Below are positions 8,880-17,058 of a stretch of DNA of 64,000 nt, in pieces; within the stretch, counting starts at the first letter, position 1; each line of letters opens with the position of its first letter. The stretch is taken from contig NZ_CP108093.1 of the NCBI RefSeq assembly GCF_036188265.1, positions 496,001-560,000 of the forward strand, given 5' to 3'. This DNA comes from Streptomyces sp. NBC_00247. GTDB taxonomy: Bacteria > Actinomycetota > Actinomycetes > Streptomycetales > Streptomycetaceae. Made by a program: the position numbers and the translations under genes. The notes beneath the pieces are model-generated. The model saw only the letters and a list, made by a program, of their open reading frames with translations, searched no databases and had not been told where the DNA came from.

Positions 8880-9692
8880 ATGGCGGGTGGAAGTGGAAGA
8901 GGAGGCGGGGCGCCGGTGGAGGTCACCTGGTGGGGGCATGCCACCTGCACGATCGAGGATTCCGGCGTGCGGGTGCTGACCGACCCGCTCTTCGTGCGCC
9001 GGTTCGCGCATCTGCGCCGCCGCTCCGGCGCCGTTCCACCCGCGTCGGCGGCGCTGGCCGACGTGGTCCTCGTCTCCCACCTCCACTCCGACCATCTGCA
9101 CCTGCCGTCGCTGGCCAGGGTCGCCTGCGGCACCCGGCTGATCGTGCCGGAGGGTACGGTCCGCGCGGTGCCCGGTCTGCGGGTGGTGCGGCGGATGCGG
9201 GAACTGCGGATCACCGAGGTGGCGCCCGGCGACGCGGTACGGATCGGCGGGGTGACCGTACGCGCGGTGCCGGCCGAGCACGACGGCAGGCGCCTCCCGG
9301 TCGGCCCGCAGCGGGTTCCGGCACTCGGTTACGTGGTGGAGGGCGAGGCGCGTACGTACTTCGCCGGGGACACCGGTCTGTTCGAGGAGATGGCGAAGGA
9401 AGTGGGTCCGGTCGATGTGGCGCTGCTGCCGGTCGGCGGCTGGGGGCCCCATCTGGGTCCCGGCCATCTGAACGCGGCCCGGGCGGCGGAGGCCCTGGCC
9501 CGGCTCGCTCCCCGCTCCGCGGTACCGGTCCACTGGGGCACGTTCTGGCCTATCGGGATGGACGGGGTGCGTCCGCACGAGTTCCACTCGCCGGGCTCCG
9601 AGTTCGTACGGCAGGCGGCGCTGCTGGCTCCCGACGTGGCGGTCCATCTGCCGGCGCACGGCGAACGGGTCCTGCCGGAGGTCCGCCGGTGA
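8880..9692 (+). CDS. metallo-beta-lactamase-fold hydrolase (UlaG/NAPE-PLD-like)
   Basis: 270-residue cytosolic metal-dependent hydrolase. The HxHxDH motif is H67, H69, D71, H72 in VSHLHSDHLHLP. It is followed by PAEHDGR, the metal-bridging aspartate in YFAGDTGLF, and the last histidine in VPVHWGTF. The start of the domain, VEVTWWGHATCTIED, matches the UlaG-like branch, which includes lactonases and phosphodiesterases; the substrate is unknown. The ATG at the feature start gives a compact protein; the upstream open frame is antisense to the phosphodiesterase gene. Its stop overlaps the GTG start of the DedA gene by four bases (GTGA), so the two are probably co-translated. Confidence 0.9.
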   Translation: MAGGSGRGGGAPVEVTWWGHATCTIEDSGVRVLTDPLFVRRFAHLRRRSGAVPPASAALADVVLVSHLHSDHLHLPSLARVACGTRLIVPEGTVRAVPGLRVVRRMRELRITEVAPGDAVRIGGVTVRAVPAEHDGRRLPVGPQRVPALGYVVEGEARTYFAGDTGLFEEMAKEVGPVDVALLPVGGWGPHLGPGHLNAARAAEALARLAPRSAVPVHWGTFWPIGMDGVRPHEFHSPGSEFVRQAALLAPDVAVHLPAHGERVLPEVRR

Positions 9693-10309
9693 TCGTGGAT
9701 GAACTGGTGCGGCTGCCGACCGAGGGGACCCAGCAGGCCGTCGGGTATCCGACGCTCTTCGCGCTGGTGATGCTGGGCTCCCTGGTACCGGTGGTGCCGA
9801 CGGGGGCGCTGGTGAGTTCGGCGGGCGTGGTGGCGTTCCACCAGTCCTCGCCGTTCTCCCTGCTGTACGTCTTCCTGACGGCGGCGACGGCGGCGTTCCT
9901 CGGCGACCTCTGCCTGTACTGGCTCGGCAAGCGCGGGGTCAGGTCGAAGAACGGGTCGAAGTGGCTGAAGGTCATCACCGACCGGGCCGCCCCGGAGCGG
10001 CTGGCGCAGGCGCAGCGGAAGCTGGACGAGCACGGGGTGATGGTGCTGGTGCTGTCGCGGCTGGTCCCGGCGGGCCGGATACCGGTGATGCTGGCGTGCC
10101 TGCTGGGCGAGATGCCGCTGCACCGGTTCGCCCGGGGCGATGTTCCGGCGTGCCTGGCCTGGGCGGCCACGTATCAGCTGATCGGCATCCTGGGCGGCTC
10201 GCTCTTCCCCGAGCCGTGGCAGGGGGTGGTGGCCGCGGTGGCGCTGACGCTGCTGATCAGCGGGGTGCCCGCCGGGTGGCGGGGCCTGCGGGCTCGGTTC
10301 GGGCACTGA
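9689..10309 (+). CDS. DedA-family (VTT domain) membrane protein
   Basis: 206-residue integral membrane protein of the DedA/VTT family, implicated in lipid carrier (undecaprenyl phosphate, phosphatidylethanolamine) flipping in other bacteria. Hydrophobic segments at about 20-45, 52-75, 130-160 and 170-200 fit the re-entrant topology. The conserved central motif is present as VLSRLVPAGRIPVMLACLLGEM, with the glycine/arginine pair that marks the family, and an acidic residue in FLGDLCLYWLG. It starts with GTG overlapping the stop of the preceding hydrolase gene, so it belongs to the same transcript. Its role in this organism is inferred only from the family. Confidence 0.88.
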   Translation: MIVDELVRLPTEGTQQAVGYPTLFALVMLGSLVPVVPTGALVSSAGVVAFHQSSPFSLLYVFLTAATAAFLGDLCLYWLGKRGVRSKNGSKWLKVITDRAAPERLAQAQRKLDEHGVMVLVLSRLVPAGRIPVMLACLLGEMPLHRFARGDVPACLAWAATYQLIGILGGSLFPEPWQGVVAAVALTLLISGVPAGWRGLRARFGH

Positions 10310-10367
10310 CCCGGCCGCCGGAAGGCCTCGCCCCGGGCCGCCCCGTCACGGTCCCGCGCGGCCCCAG

Positions 10368-11315
10368 TCAGAACGTGAGGCTGATCCCCCTCCCCGCCTC
10401 CCGCGCCCCGGCGTACGCGACGGCTGCCGCGGCCACGTCGAGCGCGGCGTGCCCGGTGGATTTGAATACCGTCAGCTCGGCGGCGCCGCGACGGCCCGGG
10501 TGGCTGCCGTCCAGGACCTCGCCGAGGAGGGTGGCCCGGTCGGGGGCCAGGCCCTGGAGCTCGTGAGCCCCGGCGGGCAGCGGGGCGGTGACCGCTCCGG
10601 CCCACTCGACGAAGAGCGAGCCCTCGTCCACGGTCGGCCCGTCGAGTTCCGGCCCGTGGGAGCCGCCGACCGAACCGACATGGGCGCCCTCGGCCAGCCA
10701 GGAACGGTGGATCACCGGTGCACGTGCGCCGGTGCAGCAGAGCACGGCGCCTGATCCGCGCACGGCACCCTCGACGGTGTCGGCCGTGGCGCGCGGGTGC
10801 CGGGCGGCCAGGGAGCGGGCACGCTCCGGGTCCCGGCCGCCGACCACGACGGAGGTGTCGGGGTACTGGCGGGCCAGCAGGTCGAGCTGGGCCGTCGCCT
10901 GCACGCCGGTGCCGAGCACGGCGATCCGGTTCAGGTCCGGGCCGGCCAGCGTGCGCAGGGCGAGCGTCGCGGTGGCGGCGGTCCGTACGGCGGTGATGCT
11001 CTCGGCGTCCATCACCGCCAGCGGCCGGCCGTCCTTCTCGTCGAAGAGGGCCACCACGCCCCGGTGGGAGCTGCGCCCGGGGACGGCGGGGTCGGCGAAG
11101 ACGGAGACCAGCTTGGCGGCGAGGCCGAGGCCGGGGACGTGGGCGGGCATCACGCCGAGCAGGCCGGCGGGGGCCGCGGCGGCGATCCTCGGCGGTGCGG
11201 ACACCGTCCCGCGCGCCACCGCGACGAGTGCACGGGTGAGCGCCTGGGCCAACCGGTCCGGGTCGAGCCCGGCGCGGGTCCGCGCCGCGTCCAGTACGAG
11301 CACCTCGTCCGTCAT
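10368..11315 (-). CDS. ornithine cyclodeaminase / mu-crystallin family NAD(P)-dependent enzyme
   Basis: 315-residue cytosolic enzyme with the family Rossmann core NRIAVLGTGVQATAQLDLLA near residue 130. Upstream are the conserved LGLAAKLVSVFADP lysine region and the substrate-side arginine in AVMDAESITAVRTAA. Family members are ornithine cyclodeaminases, alanine dehydrogenases or cyclic imine (pyrroline/piperideine-2-carboxylate) reductases, and sequence alone does not separate these. Its ATG overlaps the stop of the upstream iclR-type gene by four bases (ATGA), so it is translated with the regulator. Opposite this pair, across one promoter region, lie an amidohydrolase and an M19 dipeptidase homologue. 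That suggests a shared catabolic role in amino acid or dipeptide degradation. Confidence 0.88.
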   Translation of the reverse strand: MTDEVLVLDAARTRAGLDPDRLAQALTRALVAVARGTVSAPPRIAAAAPAGLLGVMPAHVPGLGLAAKLVSVFADPAVPGRSSHRGVVALFDEKDGRPLAVMDAESITAVRTAATATLALRTLAGPDLNRIAVLGTGVQATAQLDLLARQYPDTSVVVGGRDPERARSLAARHPRATADTVEGAVRGSGAVLCCTGARAPVIHRSWLAEGAHVGSVGGSHGPELDGPTVDEGSLFVEWAGAVTAPLPAGAHELQGLAPDRATLLGEVLDGSHPGRRGAAELTVFKSTGHAALDVAAAAVAYAGAREAGRGISLTF

Positions 11316-12100
11316 ACGTGCTCCCCCCCGTCCGTCCGCTCCCCGGGTTCCGCCGCCGTGCCCACGCCCAGCAGCTCCGCGACGGCGGCGGCGGCGTCCC
11401 TGAGCGCCTCGCAGAGCGCACCCAGCGTCGGCTCGTCGAACTCCGCGTCGGGTCCGACCACGGTGAGCGCGCAGAGCGGCCGGCCGGGGCCCGCGAGGAC
11501 GGCGCGGCCGACGGAGGCGACCAGGGCCTCGTTGCGGCCGCGCTCCACCGCGAATCCGGTGCGCTCCACCGTGGCCAGGTCGCCGAGGAGTCCGTCGGGG
11601 CCCTGCATCGGGTGTCCGGCTTCCGCGGCGGGCCGCAGGTAGGGGGCGCGAGCGGCGGGCGGCAGCGCGGCGACCAGAGCCAGCGGCCCGGCGAACCGGT
11701 GTACGGGCAGCGTCCGGTCGGTGAGCAGGCTGATCATCTCCAGCCGGGCGGGCCGGACCGCGTCGAGCACCCGCGAGCGGTCGTGCTCCAGCACTTGGAG
11801 GTTGACCATCATGCCGGTACGGCCGGCGAGCGCTTCGAGGATCGGACGGGCCAGCGTCACCAGGGAGTTGGCGGCGGCGGTGCGCGAGAGCCGGAGGGCG
11901 GCGGCGCCCGGCAGGTAGTGGTCGCCGGAGCGCAGCACCCAGCCTCGGCGGACCAGGTCGGCGAGGACCCGGTAGGCGGTCGGCCGGTGCAGCCCGACCT
12001 CGTCGGCGATCTCGCTCAGCCTGAGCGGACGTTCGGAACGCGAGACCGCTTCCACGAGGTCCAGCGCCTTGTCGACGGCCGAACTGGCGGACTTGGGCAT
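11312..12100 (-). CDS. IclR-family transcriptional regulator
   Basis: 262 residues. The N-terminal winged helix-turn-helix is SSAVDKALDLVEAVSRSERP followed by LRLSEIADEVGLHRPTAYRVL. The IclR effector domain follows (about 75-250), with SLVTLARPILEALAGRTGM and a final SVGRAVLAGPGRPLCALTVV. The ATG at the top of the feature is used; the 51-codon upstream extension crosses the divergent promoter and has odd composition. It most likely controls the divergent amidohydrolase operon and its own transcript. An inverted repeat lies just downstream of the -10 of that operon. The downstream ornithine-cyclodeaminase-like gene overlaps it by four bases. Confidence 0.92.
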   Translation of the reverse strand: MPKSASSAVDKALDLVEAVSRSERPLRLSEIADEVGLHRPTAYRVLADLVRRGWVLRSGDHYLPGAAALRLSRTAAANSLVTLARPILEALAGRTGMMVNLQVLEHDRSRVLDAVRPARLEMISLLTDRTLPVHRFAGPLALVAALPPAARAPYLRPAAEAGHPMQGPDGLLGDLATVERTGFAVERGRNEALVASVGRAVLAGPGRPLCALTVVGPDAEFDEPTLGALCEALRDAAAAVAELLGVGTAAEPGERTDGGEHV

Positions 12101-12157
12101 GTCCGGGCCACCCCTCTCCTCAAGTCGACACCTCCCGGGACTTCTCACGGCGAACCC

Positions 12158-12206
12158 TTGCCGATCACGGGAGTAAGGACGGTAGCGTATGTTTCCACAG
12201 ACGGAA
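12158..12206 (+). promoter_or_regulatory. promoter of amidohydrolase operon with candidate IclR operator
   Basis: TTGCCG (12158-12163) and TAGCGT (12183-12188) are separated by 19 bp, acceptable for a streptomycete housekeeping promoter. Immediately downstream, TTCC-N6-GGAA (12193-12206) is an inverted repeat sitting at the likely transcription start. That is where an IclR repressor would act. Spacing and hexamers are seen; the regulator assignment is inference. Confidence 0.45.
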
Positions 12207-12272
12207 CCAGCATGACAACAGATGTAATTTCCCAGGCCGCCGGTGCGGCACATGACGGAGAGGTGTGACCCG

Positions 12273-13658
12273 ATGGCTCACGAGGATGTCGGCGCTCCCG
12301 TCCCCTTCGCCGCCCCGGCGAAGGGGACGGTGGTGCTGTACCGGGGTGCCACGCTGATCGACGGCACCGGCGGGGCCGCGCGGCCGGCCACCTCGATCGT
12401 GGTGGACGGTGATCGCATCCGGACGGTCGCGCCGGACGGCGAGATCCCCGTCGCCCTCCTCGCGGAGGCCGAAGTCGTCGACCTGCAGGGCGCGTTCGTG
12501 GTACCGGGTCTGATCGACTCGCACCAGCACATCGCGACCCCGCCCAACCGCCCGGTCGCCGAAGCCGCGTTGCGCCGCCAGGTCTACGGCGGCGTCACGG
12601 CGATCCGCGACATGGCCGACGACCTGCGACACGTCGCCGACCTGGCGCGCTCCACGCTGGTCGGGGAGATCCCCGGCCCGGACATCCACTACGCGGCACT
12701 GACCGCCGGTCCCGGGTTCTTCGACGACCCGCGCACCTGGCAGGTCACGCAGGGCGCGGTGCCCGGCCACGTCCCGTGGATGCAGGCCGTCACGGAGGAG
12801 ACCGACCTGCCGCTGGCCGTCGCCCGGGCCGCCGGTACGTACGCCACCGCCGTCAAGATCTACGCGGACCTGCCGGGCTCGCTGGTCTCGGCGATCACCG
12901 CCGAGGCGCACCGGCAGGGGCTGGGCGTCTGGGCGCACGCGGCGGTGTTCCCCGCCTCCCCGGCCGAGGTGGTGGAGGCCGGGGTGGACTCGGTCTCCCA
13001 TGTCCACCTGCTGGTGCACGAGTTCGCCGGGCGCGCGCTGACCACGTACAAGGACAAGCCGCCGGTGGACCGGGACCGCTTCCTTGCCGGTGACGATCCG
13101 GAGATGGCCGGGCTGTTCGCCCGGATGCGGGAGCGGGGCACGGTGCTCGACGCGACGAACACGCTCTGGGACTGGCTCGCCGACGACGCGGACACGCCCG
13201 AGGAGAAGACCAGGGCCCGGGACAACGCGGAGCTCTCGGCGGCCCTGACGGCGCAGGCGTTCGGAGCGGGTGTCGAGATCAGCGCGGGCACCGACTACGA
13301 GACCGCCCCCGGGCAGCCCTACCCCTCGGTCCACGACGAACTGGTCTTCCTGGTGGAGCGGTGCGGCATGCCCGCAGCGCAGGCCATCCGGTCGGCCACC
13401 CTGGTCGGGGCCCGCAGCATGGACGCGGAGGACTCCATGGGGACGGTCGCCGAGGGCAAGCTCGCCAACTTCGTCGTGCTGAAGGACGATCCACTGGCGG
13501 ACATCCGCAATCTGCGCACCGTCACCACGGTGGTGAAGCGCGGACTGCGCCTCGACCGCTCGGAGTTCACCCAGGAGAGCGCCCCGGCGGCGAACACGTC
13601 CGACGCGTCCGGCCCGGCCGGTACGACCACGGACCCGGAAGGCACGAACGGCCGATGA
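12273..13658 (+). CDS. amidohydrolase family protein (imidazolonepropionase/prolidase-like)
   Basis: 461-residue metal-dependent hydrolase of the amidohydrolase superfamily. Ligand positions are all visible: H84 and H86 in PGLIDSHQHIATP, K195 (the lysine that is carboxylated in binuclear members) in TAVKIYAD, H222 in WAHAAVF, a histidine in SHVHLLVHE (243-249) and D341 in SAGTDYETAP. A C-terminal composite beta domain ends GTVAEGKLANFVVLKDDPLA. Relatives include dipeptidases of Xaa-Pro/Xaa-Arg type and cyclic amidases; the substrate is unproven. The start has GGAGAGG nine bases upstream; another ATG 21 bases earlier is possible. The stop overlaps the next start (ATGA). Probably IclR-regulated. 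Confidence 0.88.
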   Translation: MAHEDVGAPVPFAAPAKGTVVLYRGATLIDGTGGAARPATSIVVDGDRIRTVAPDGEIPVALLAEAEVVDLQGAFVVPGLIDSHQHIATPPNRPVAEAALRRQVYGGVTAIRDMADDLRHVADLARSTLVGEIPGPDIHYAALTAGPGFFDDPRTWQVTQGAVPGHVPWMQAVTEETDLPLAVARAAGTYATAVKIYADLPGSLVSAITAEAHRQGLGVWAHAAVFPASPAEVVEAGVDSVSHVHLLVHEFAGRALTTYKDKPPVDRDRFLAGDDPEMAGLFARMRERGTVLDATNTLWDWLADDADTPEEKTRARDNAELSAALTAQAFGAGVEISAGTDYETAPGQPYPSVHDELVFLVERCGMPAAQAIRSATLVGARSMDAEDSMGTVAEGKLANFVVLKDDPLADIRNLRTVTTVVKRGLRLDRSEFTQESAPAANTSDASGPAGTTTDPEGTNGR

Positions 13659-14731
13659 ACACGACCTCCGTCCACGACATGCTGATCGTCAACGCCCTCG
13701 GTGAGCTGCAGAACCCCAATGCCCCCGAAGCCGCCGAGGGAGCGGGCCAGCTCCTGCAGACCATCGACGAGCTGGCCGTCGACGGCCGGGCCATCGCCGA
13801 AGCGCGCGCCTCCGGGATGAACGCCGTCAACATCACCCTCGGGTACGTGATGGGCGACATGCCTCCGTACGAACACACCCTGCACGAACTCGACGTGTGG
13901 GACGGGCTGATCGCCGCGCGTCCCGGTGACCTGCTCCACGTCCGTACCGCGTCCGACCTGTACCGCGCGAAGGACGAGGGACGGATCGGGGTGATCTACG
14001 GTTTCCAGAACGGCGTGGCCGTGGGCGAGGACCTCGAACGTGTCGCCATCTTCCAGGAACGCGGCGTGCGCGTCTTCCAGTTGACGTACAACCAGGCCAA
14101 CCGTCTGGGCGACGGATCGATGGCGCCGGAGAACCGGGGGCTGACCCCGTTCGGCCGCGAGGTGGTCGAGGCGGTCAACGAGGCCGGCATGATGGTGGAT
14201 CTCTCCCACAGCGGCGAGAACACCTGCCTGGAGGCGGCCAGGATCTCCGCCCGGCCCGTCTCCATCAACCACACGGGGTGCAGGGCGGTCACCGACCTCC
14301 CGCGCAACAAGACGGACGAGGAACTGCGGCTGGTCGCCGGGCGCGGAGGCTTCGTCGGCATCTACTTCATGCCCTTCCTCAACCCCACCGGGCACGCCAC
14401 GGCCGCCGACGTGGTGGAGCACATCGCCCACGCCGTGAACGTCTGCGGCGAGGACGCGGTCGGCATAGGCACCGACGGGCCGGTCACCGCCATCGACGAT
14501 CTGGACGCCTACGCCGCCACTCTCGCGGCGCACGTGGCCGAACGCCGGGCAGCGGGCGTCGGTGCGGCGGGCGAACGGGCCGACACCTACCCGTTCGTGG
14601 TCGACCTGCGCGGTGTGGACCAGTTCCGCGAGCTGGTCCGGCTGCTGGAGAAGCGCGGTTACGGCTCCGGGCGCATCGAGAAGATCCTCGGCCGGAACTT
14701 CGCCGACTACGCGCAGCGCATCTGGGGCTGA
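13655..14731 (+). CDS. membrane-dipeptidase (M19/renal dipeptidase) homologue with altered metal site
   Basis: 358 residues with the M19 TIM-barrel signature. Visible are LTYNQANRLGDGSMAPENRG, MMVDLSHSGENT (metal histidine), INHTGCRAVTD (second histidine) and VGIGTDGPVTA (aspartate). Odd points: the N-terminal HxD pair normally found as DGHND is not recognisable (MLIVNALGELQNP stands there), and the bridging glutamate region reads IYGFQNG instead of IEGG. So only half of the binuclear site is intact. It may be a subfamily with a different or mononuclear centre, or another hydrolytic or lyase activity. Translationally coupled to the amidohydrolase by a 4-bp overlap. Convergent with the next gene after 30 bp. 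Confidence 0.82.
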   Translation: MNTTSVHDMLIVNALGELQNPNAPEAAEGAGQLLQTIDELAVDGRAIAEARASGMNAVNITLGYVMGDMPPYEHTLHELDVWDGLIAARPGDLLHVRTASDLYRAKDEGRIGVIYGFQNGVAVGEDLERVAIFQERGVRVFQLTYNQANRLGDGSMAPENRGLTPFGREVVEAVNEAGMMVDLSHSGENTCLEAARISARPVSINHTGCRAVTDLPRNKTDEELRLVAGRGGFVGIYFMPFLNPTGHATAADVVEHIAHAVNVCGEDAVGIGTDGPVTAIDDLDAYAATLAAHVAERRAAGVGAAGERADTYPFVVDLRGVDQFRELVRLLEKRGYGSGRIEKILGRNFADYAQRIWG

Positions 14732-14761
14732 CGCGCGGGCCGCACCCGGCCGTCCCCGGGG

Positions 14762-15808
14762 TCAGGCGGGTTCACCGAGCGCGCGCGAGCCGCCGATGGG
14801 CAGGTCCCAGAGGCGCTCGCGCGGGTGGCCCGCGCGCTGCCAGGCCAGCCGCAACCGCACCAGAGGCTCCAGCACGGGTTCGGCGGAGAGCAGGAACGTC
14901 GCCCAGTGCATCGGCGCCATGGCCTGGGCACCGAGGTCCTCGTACGCCCGCACCGCCTCCTCGGGGTCGGTGTGCACGTCGGCGAGCCACCATCGGGGCG
15001 CGTACGCGCCGATCGGCAGCAGCGCCAGGTCGATGCCCGGGTGGTGGCGGCCGATTTCCCGGAACCAGTGGCCGTACCCGGTGTCCCCGGCGAAGTAGAC
15101 CTTCCGCCCCGGCGCCCCCGGGGCGTTCGTCGTGTCGGTGAGGACCCAGCCGCCCCAGAGAGAGCGGCAGGTGTCGAAGAGGGTCCGCCGCGACCAGTGG
15201 TGCGCGGGAACGAACGCGAAGTGCACGCCCCGCAGTTCGGCCGTCTCCCACCAGTCGAGTTCGGTCACCCGGGTGAACCTGCGCCGCCTGAACCACCGGG
15301 CGAGTCCTGCGGGCACGAACACCGGCGTTTCGCGCGGGAGTCTGCGGATCGTCGGGGCGTCCAGGTGGTCGAAGTGGTTGTGGCTGACGACGACCGCGTC
15401 CACGGTCGGGAGGGCCTCCCACGCCACACCCACCGGGGTGATCCGGGCCGGCGTGCCGAGGATCCGCCGGGACCAGACGGGGTCGGTGAGGACGTTCAGC
15501 CCTCCGATGCGCACGAGCCAGCTGGCGTGGCCGGCCCAGGTGACCGCGTCCTGGTCGGGCAGGGGCAGCGGCGCCGGATCGAACGGCAGCAGGTGGACGC
15601 CCCTGAGCCCTGCGGCGTCCGGGCGCAGGGAGCGCTCGCGGACCAGCCGGGTCATGGCCCTGATTCCCGGCAGGGGCGCGGTGAGCCGGTCGGCGAAGGT
15701 CCTCGGCCAGACACGTTCCCCGGCGGGCGGGCTCCCGGTCCGCGCGCCGGGTTCTCCTCGGGGCTCCCGGTCCGCGTCGGCACGGACAGGCCCGGTCTGT
15801 TCGGTCAT
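14762..15808 (-). CDS. metallo-beta-lactamase-fold hydrolase, NAPE-PLD/RomA-like
   Basis: 348-residue metal hydrolase of the N-acyl-phosphatidylethanolamine phospholipase D-like branch. The metal motif is H143, H145, D147, H148 in VVSHNHFDHLD. Later ligands are in FVPAHHWSRR, VYFAGDTGYGHWF and MAPMHWATF. The N-terminal LRGVHLLPFDPAPLP and VTWAGHASWLVRIGGLNVLT are typical of this branch. Substrate unknown; lipids or nucleotides are known for relatives. The ATG chosen opens MTEQTGPVRADAD, a disordered leader of about 80 residues before the domain. It lies 14 bp after the stop of the lysine-less aminotransferase homologue, so the two form an operon. Confidence 0.9.
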   Translation of the reverse strand: MTEQTGPVRADADREPRGEPGARTGSPPAGERVWPRTFADRLTAPLPGIRAMTRLVRERSLRPDAAGLRGVHLLPFDPAPLPLPDQDAVTWAGHASWLVRIGGLNVLTDPVWSRRILGTPARITPVGVAWEALPTVDAVVVSHNHFDHLDAPTIRRLPRETPVFVPAGLARWFRRRRFTRVTELDWWETAELRGVHFAFVPAHHWSRRTLFDTCRSLWGGWVLTDTTNAPGAPGRKVYFAGDTGYGHWFREIGRHHPGIDLALLPIGAYAPRWWLADVHTDPEEAVRAYEDLGAQAMAPMHWATFLLSAEPVLEPLVRLRLAWQRAGHPRERLWDLPIGGSRALGEPA

Positions 15809-15822
15809 CGCGGAATCTCCCG

Positions 15823-17058
15823 TCACCGGAGTTCGTCGAAAGCCGCTGCGAACATGCTCAGCGCGTTCGCTACGTGCGGCAATTCCAGCGGCGTCGCCGC
15901 CGTGAGGGACGCGGCCCGCTGGTCCCGCGTCGCCCCCACGAGGCCGCCGGTCCCCAGCCGTGCCCGCAGCGCCCCCAGCTCGTCCCCGAACCGGTGCCCG
16001 CCCGGAGTCGGGGCGCCCAGTCGGCCGGTGAGGTACTCCTCCAGCTCCATGGAGTCCGTCACCCCGCGCTCGGCCAGCCGGGTGCGCAGCGGCCCGAGGT
16101 CGGCGTAGAGGTGCCGGCCCGCCTGCGGGGGCCTCGCCAGCGCCCCGGTCGCGAGTACGGCACGGTGGGCGGCGGCGGCGATCTGCGCCTGGAGCCGTGC
16201 GGCCTGCCGGACGCGGCGGGTGACCGCCTCCGGCTCCCGCAGGGCGTTCGCGGCGGCCCGGGCGACCGGCGTCGCGACGAGGGCGCCCAGCGCGGTGAGG
16301 ACGTCGAGGGTACGGGCGCGGAGCACGGCACCCCGGGGGGTGGCGGGGAAGCGTGCCACCGCGACGGGCCAGGCCGCCGGAGCGAGCGCGCCCGCGAGGT
16401 CGGTGAGGACGGTGACGTCGTCGGGGCACATCTCCGCGGGGCTGAGCAGCACGGTGTCGTGCGGCCGGTGCAGGGTGTCGCGCCAGGTCTCGTCGCTGAT
16501 GATGTGGAGGCCCTCGGCGACGGCCGCCTCGCACGCCTCGCGGACGAGTTCGGGCGGCGCGACGGTGGCGGTGGGGTCGTCGGCCACCGAGAGCACCAGC
16601 AGCCTGGGTCGGCCGCCCTCGGCGCGGACCCGGCGGACGGTCTCCAGCAGGGCGTAGGGGTCGGGCACGCCGCCGCATTCGGCGGGGGTCGGCACGTGGT
16701 AGGCGGGCCGGCCGAGCAGCCGGGCCTGCGGAATCCAGGCCGCCGGGCAGGGCCGGGGCATCAGGACGTCGCCGCCGTGCGCGGCGACGATCCCCAGCAG
16801 CAGTGCCTGGGTGCCCGGGGCGGCGGCGACGTCCGACGGGTCGCCGCCGAGTCCGCGCCGGGCCCAGTAGGCGCAGGCCGCCTCCCGGAGAACCGTTCCG
16901 CCGCCCGGGGGTTCCGGCCGGGTGTCCCCGGCCGCGGCGGCCAGCACGCCGACGAGCTCGGGCAGGGCGGGAAGCCCAGGGTCGGGGACGGGCGGGCCGT
17001 AACGGACCGGCCCGTGATCCTCCCGCGCACCGTGCGGGCCGTACTCGGTCCGGTGCAT
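15823..17058 (-). CDS. aminotransferase class I/II-fold protein lacking every lysine
   Basis: 411 residues with the fold-type I aminotransferase layout. PGTQALLLGIVAAHGGDVLM is the PLP phosphate/substrate region, and ILLVLSVADDPTATVAPPEL-type sequence replaces the usual NP(N/T)G. IISDETWRDTLHRP carries D189, equivalent to the pyridine-nitrogen aspartate. Where the SxSK Schiff-base lysine belongs, the sequence reads VLTDLAGALAPAAW, and no lysine occurs anywhere in the protein. It therefore cannot form a normal internal aldimine, and a non-catalytic or PLP-independent role is likely. ATG with an AGGAGG site a few bases before it. Upstream of, and probably co-transcribed with, the metallo-beta-lactamase-fold gene. 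Function unknown. Confidence 0.82.
   Translation of the reverse strand: MHRTEYGPHGAREDHGPVRYGPPVPDPGLPALPELVGVLAAAAGDTRPEPPGGGTVLREAACAYWARRGLGGDPSDVAAAPGTQALLLGIVAAHGGDVLMPRPCPAAWIPQARLLGRPAYHVPTPAECGGVPDPYALLETVRRVRAEGGRPRLLVLSVADDPTATVAPPELVREACEAAVAEGLHIISDETWRDTLHRPHDTVLLSPAEMCPDDVTVLTDLAGALAPAAWPVAVARFPATPRGAVLRARTLDVLTALGALVATPVARAAANALREPEAVTRRVRQAARLQAQIAAAAHRAVLATGALARPPQAGRHLYADLGPLRTRLAERGVTDSMELEEYLTGRLGAPTPGGHRFGDELGALRARLGTGGLVGATRDQRAASLTAATPLELPHVANALSMFAAAFDELR

Noticed and set aside
2487..9692. Very long open frames (over 900 codons) antisense or out of frame to the ligase, phosphodiesterase and hydrolase genes
   Set aside because: They are arginine/proline/glycine-rich shadows produced by extreme GC content; the true frames carry recognisable family motifs.
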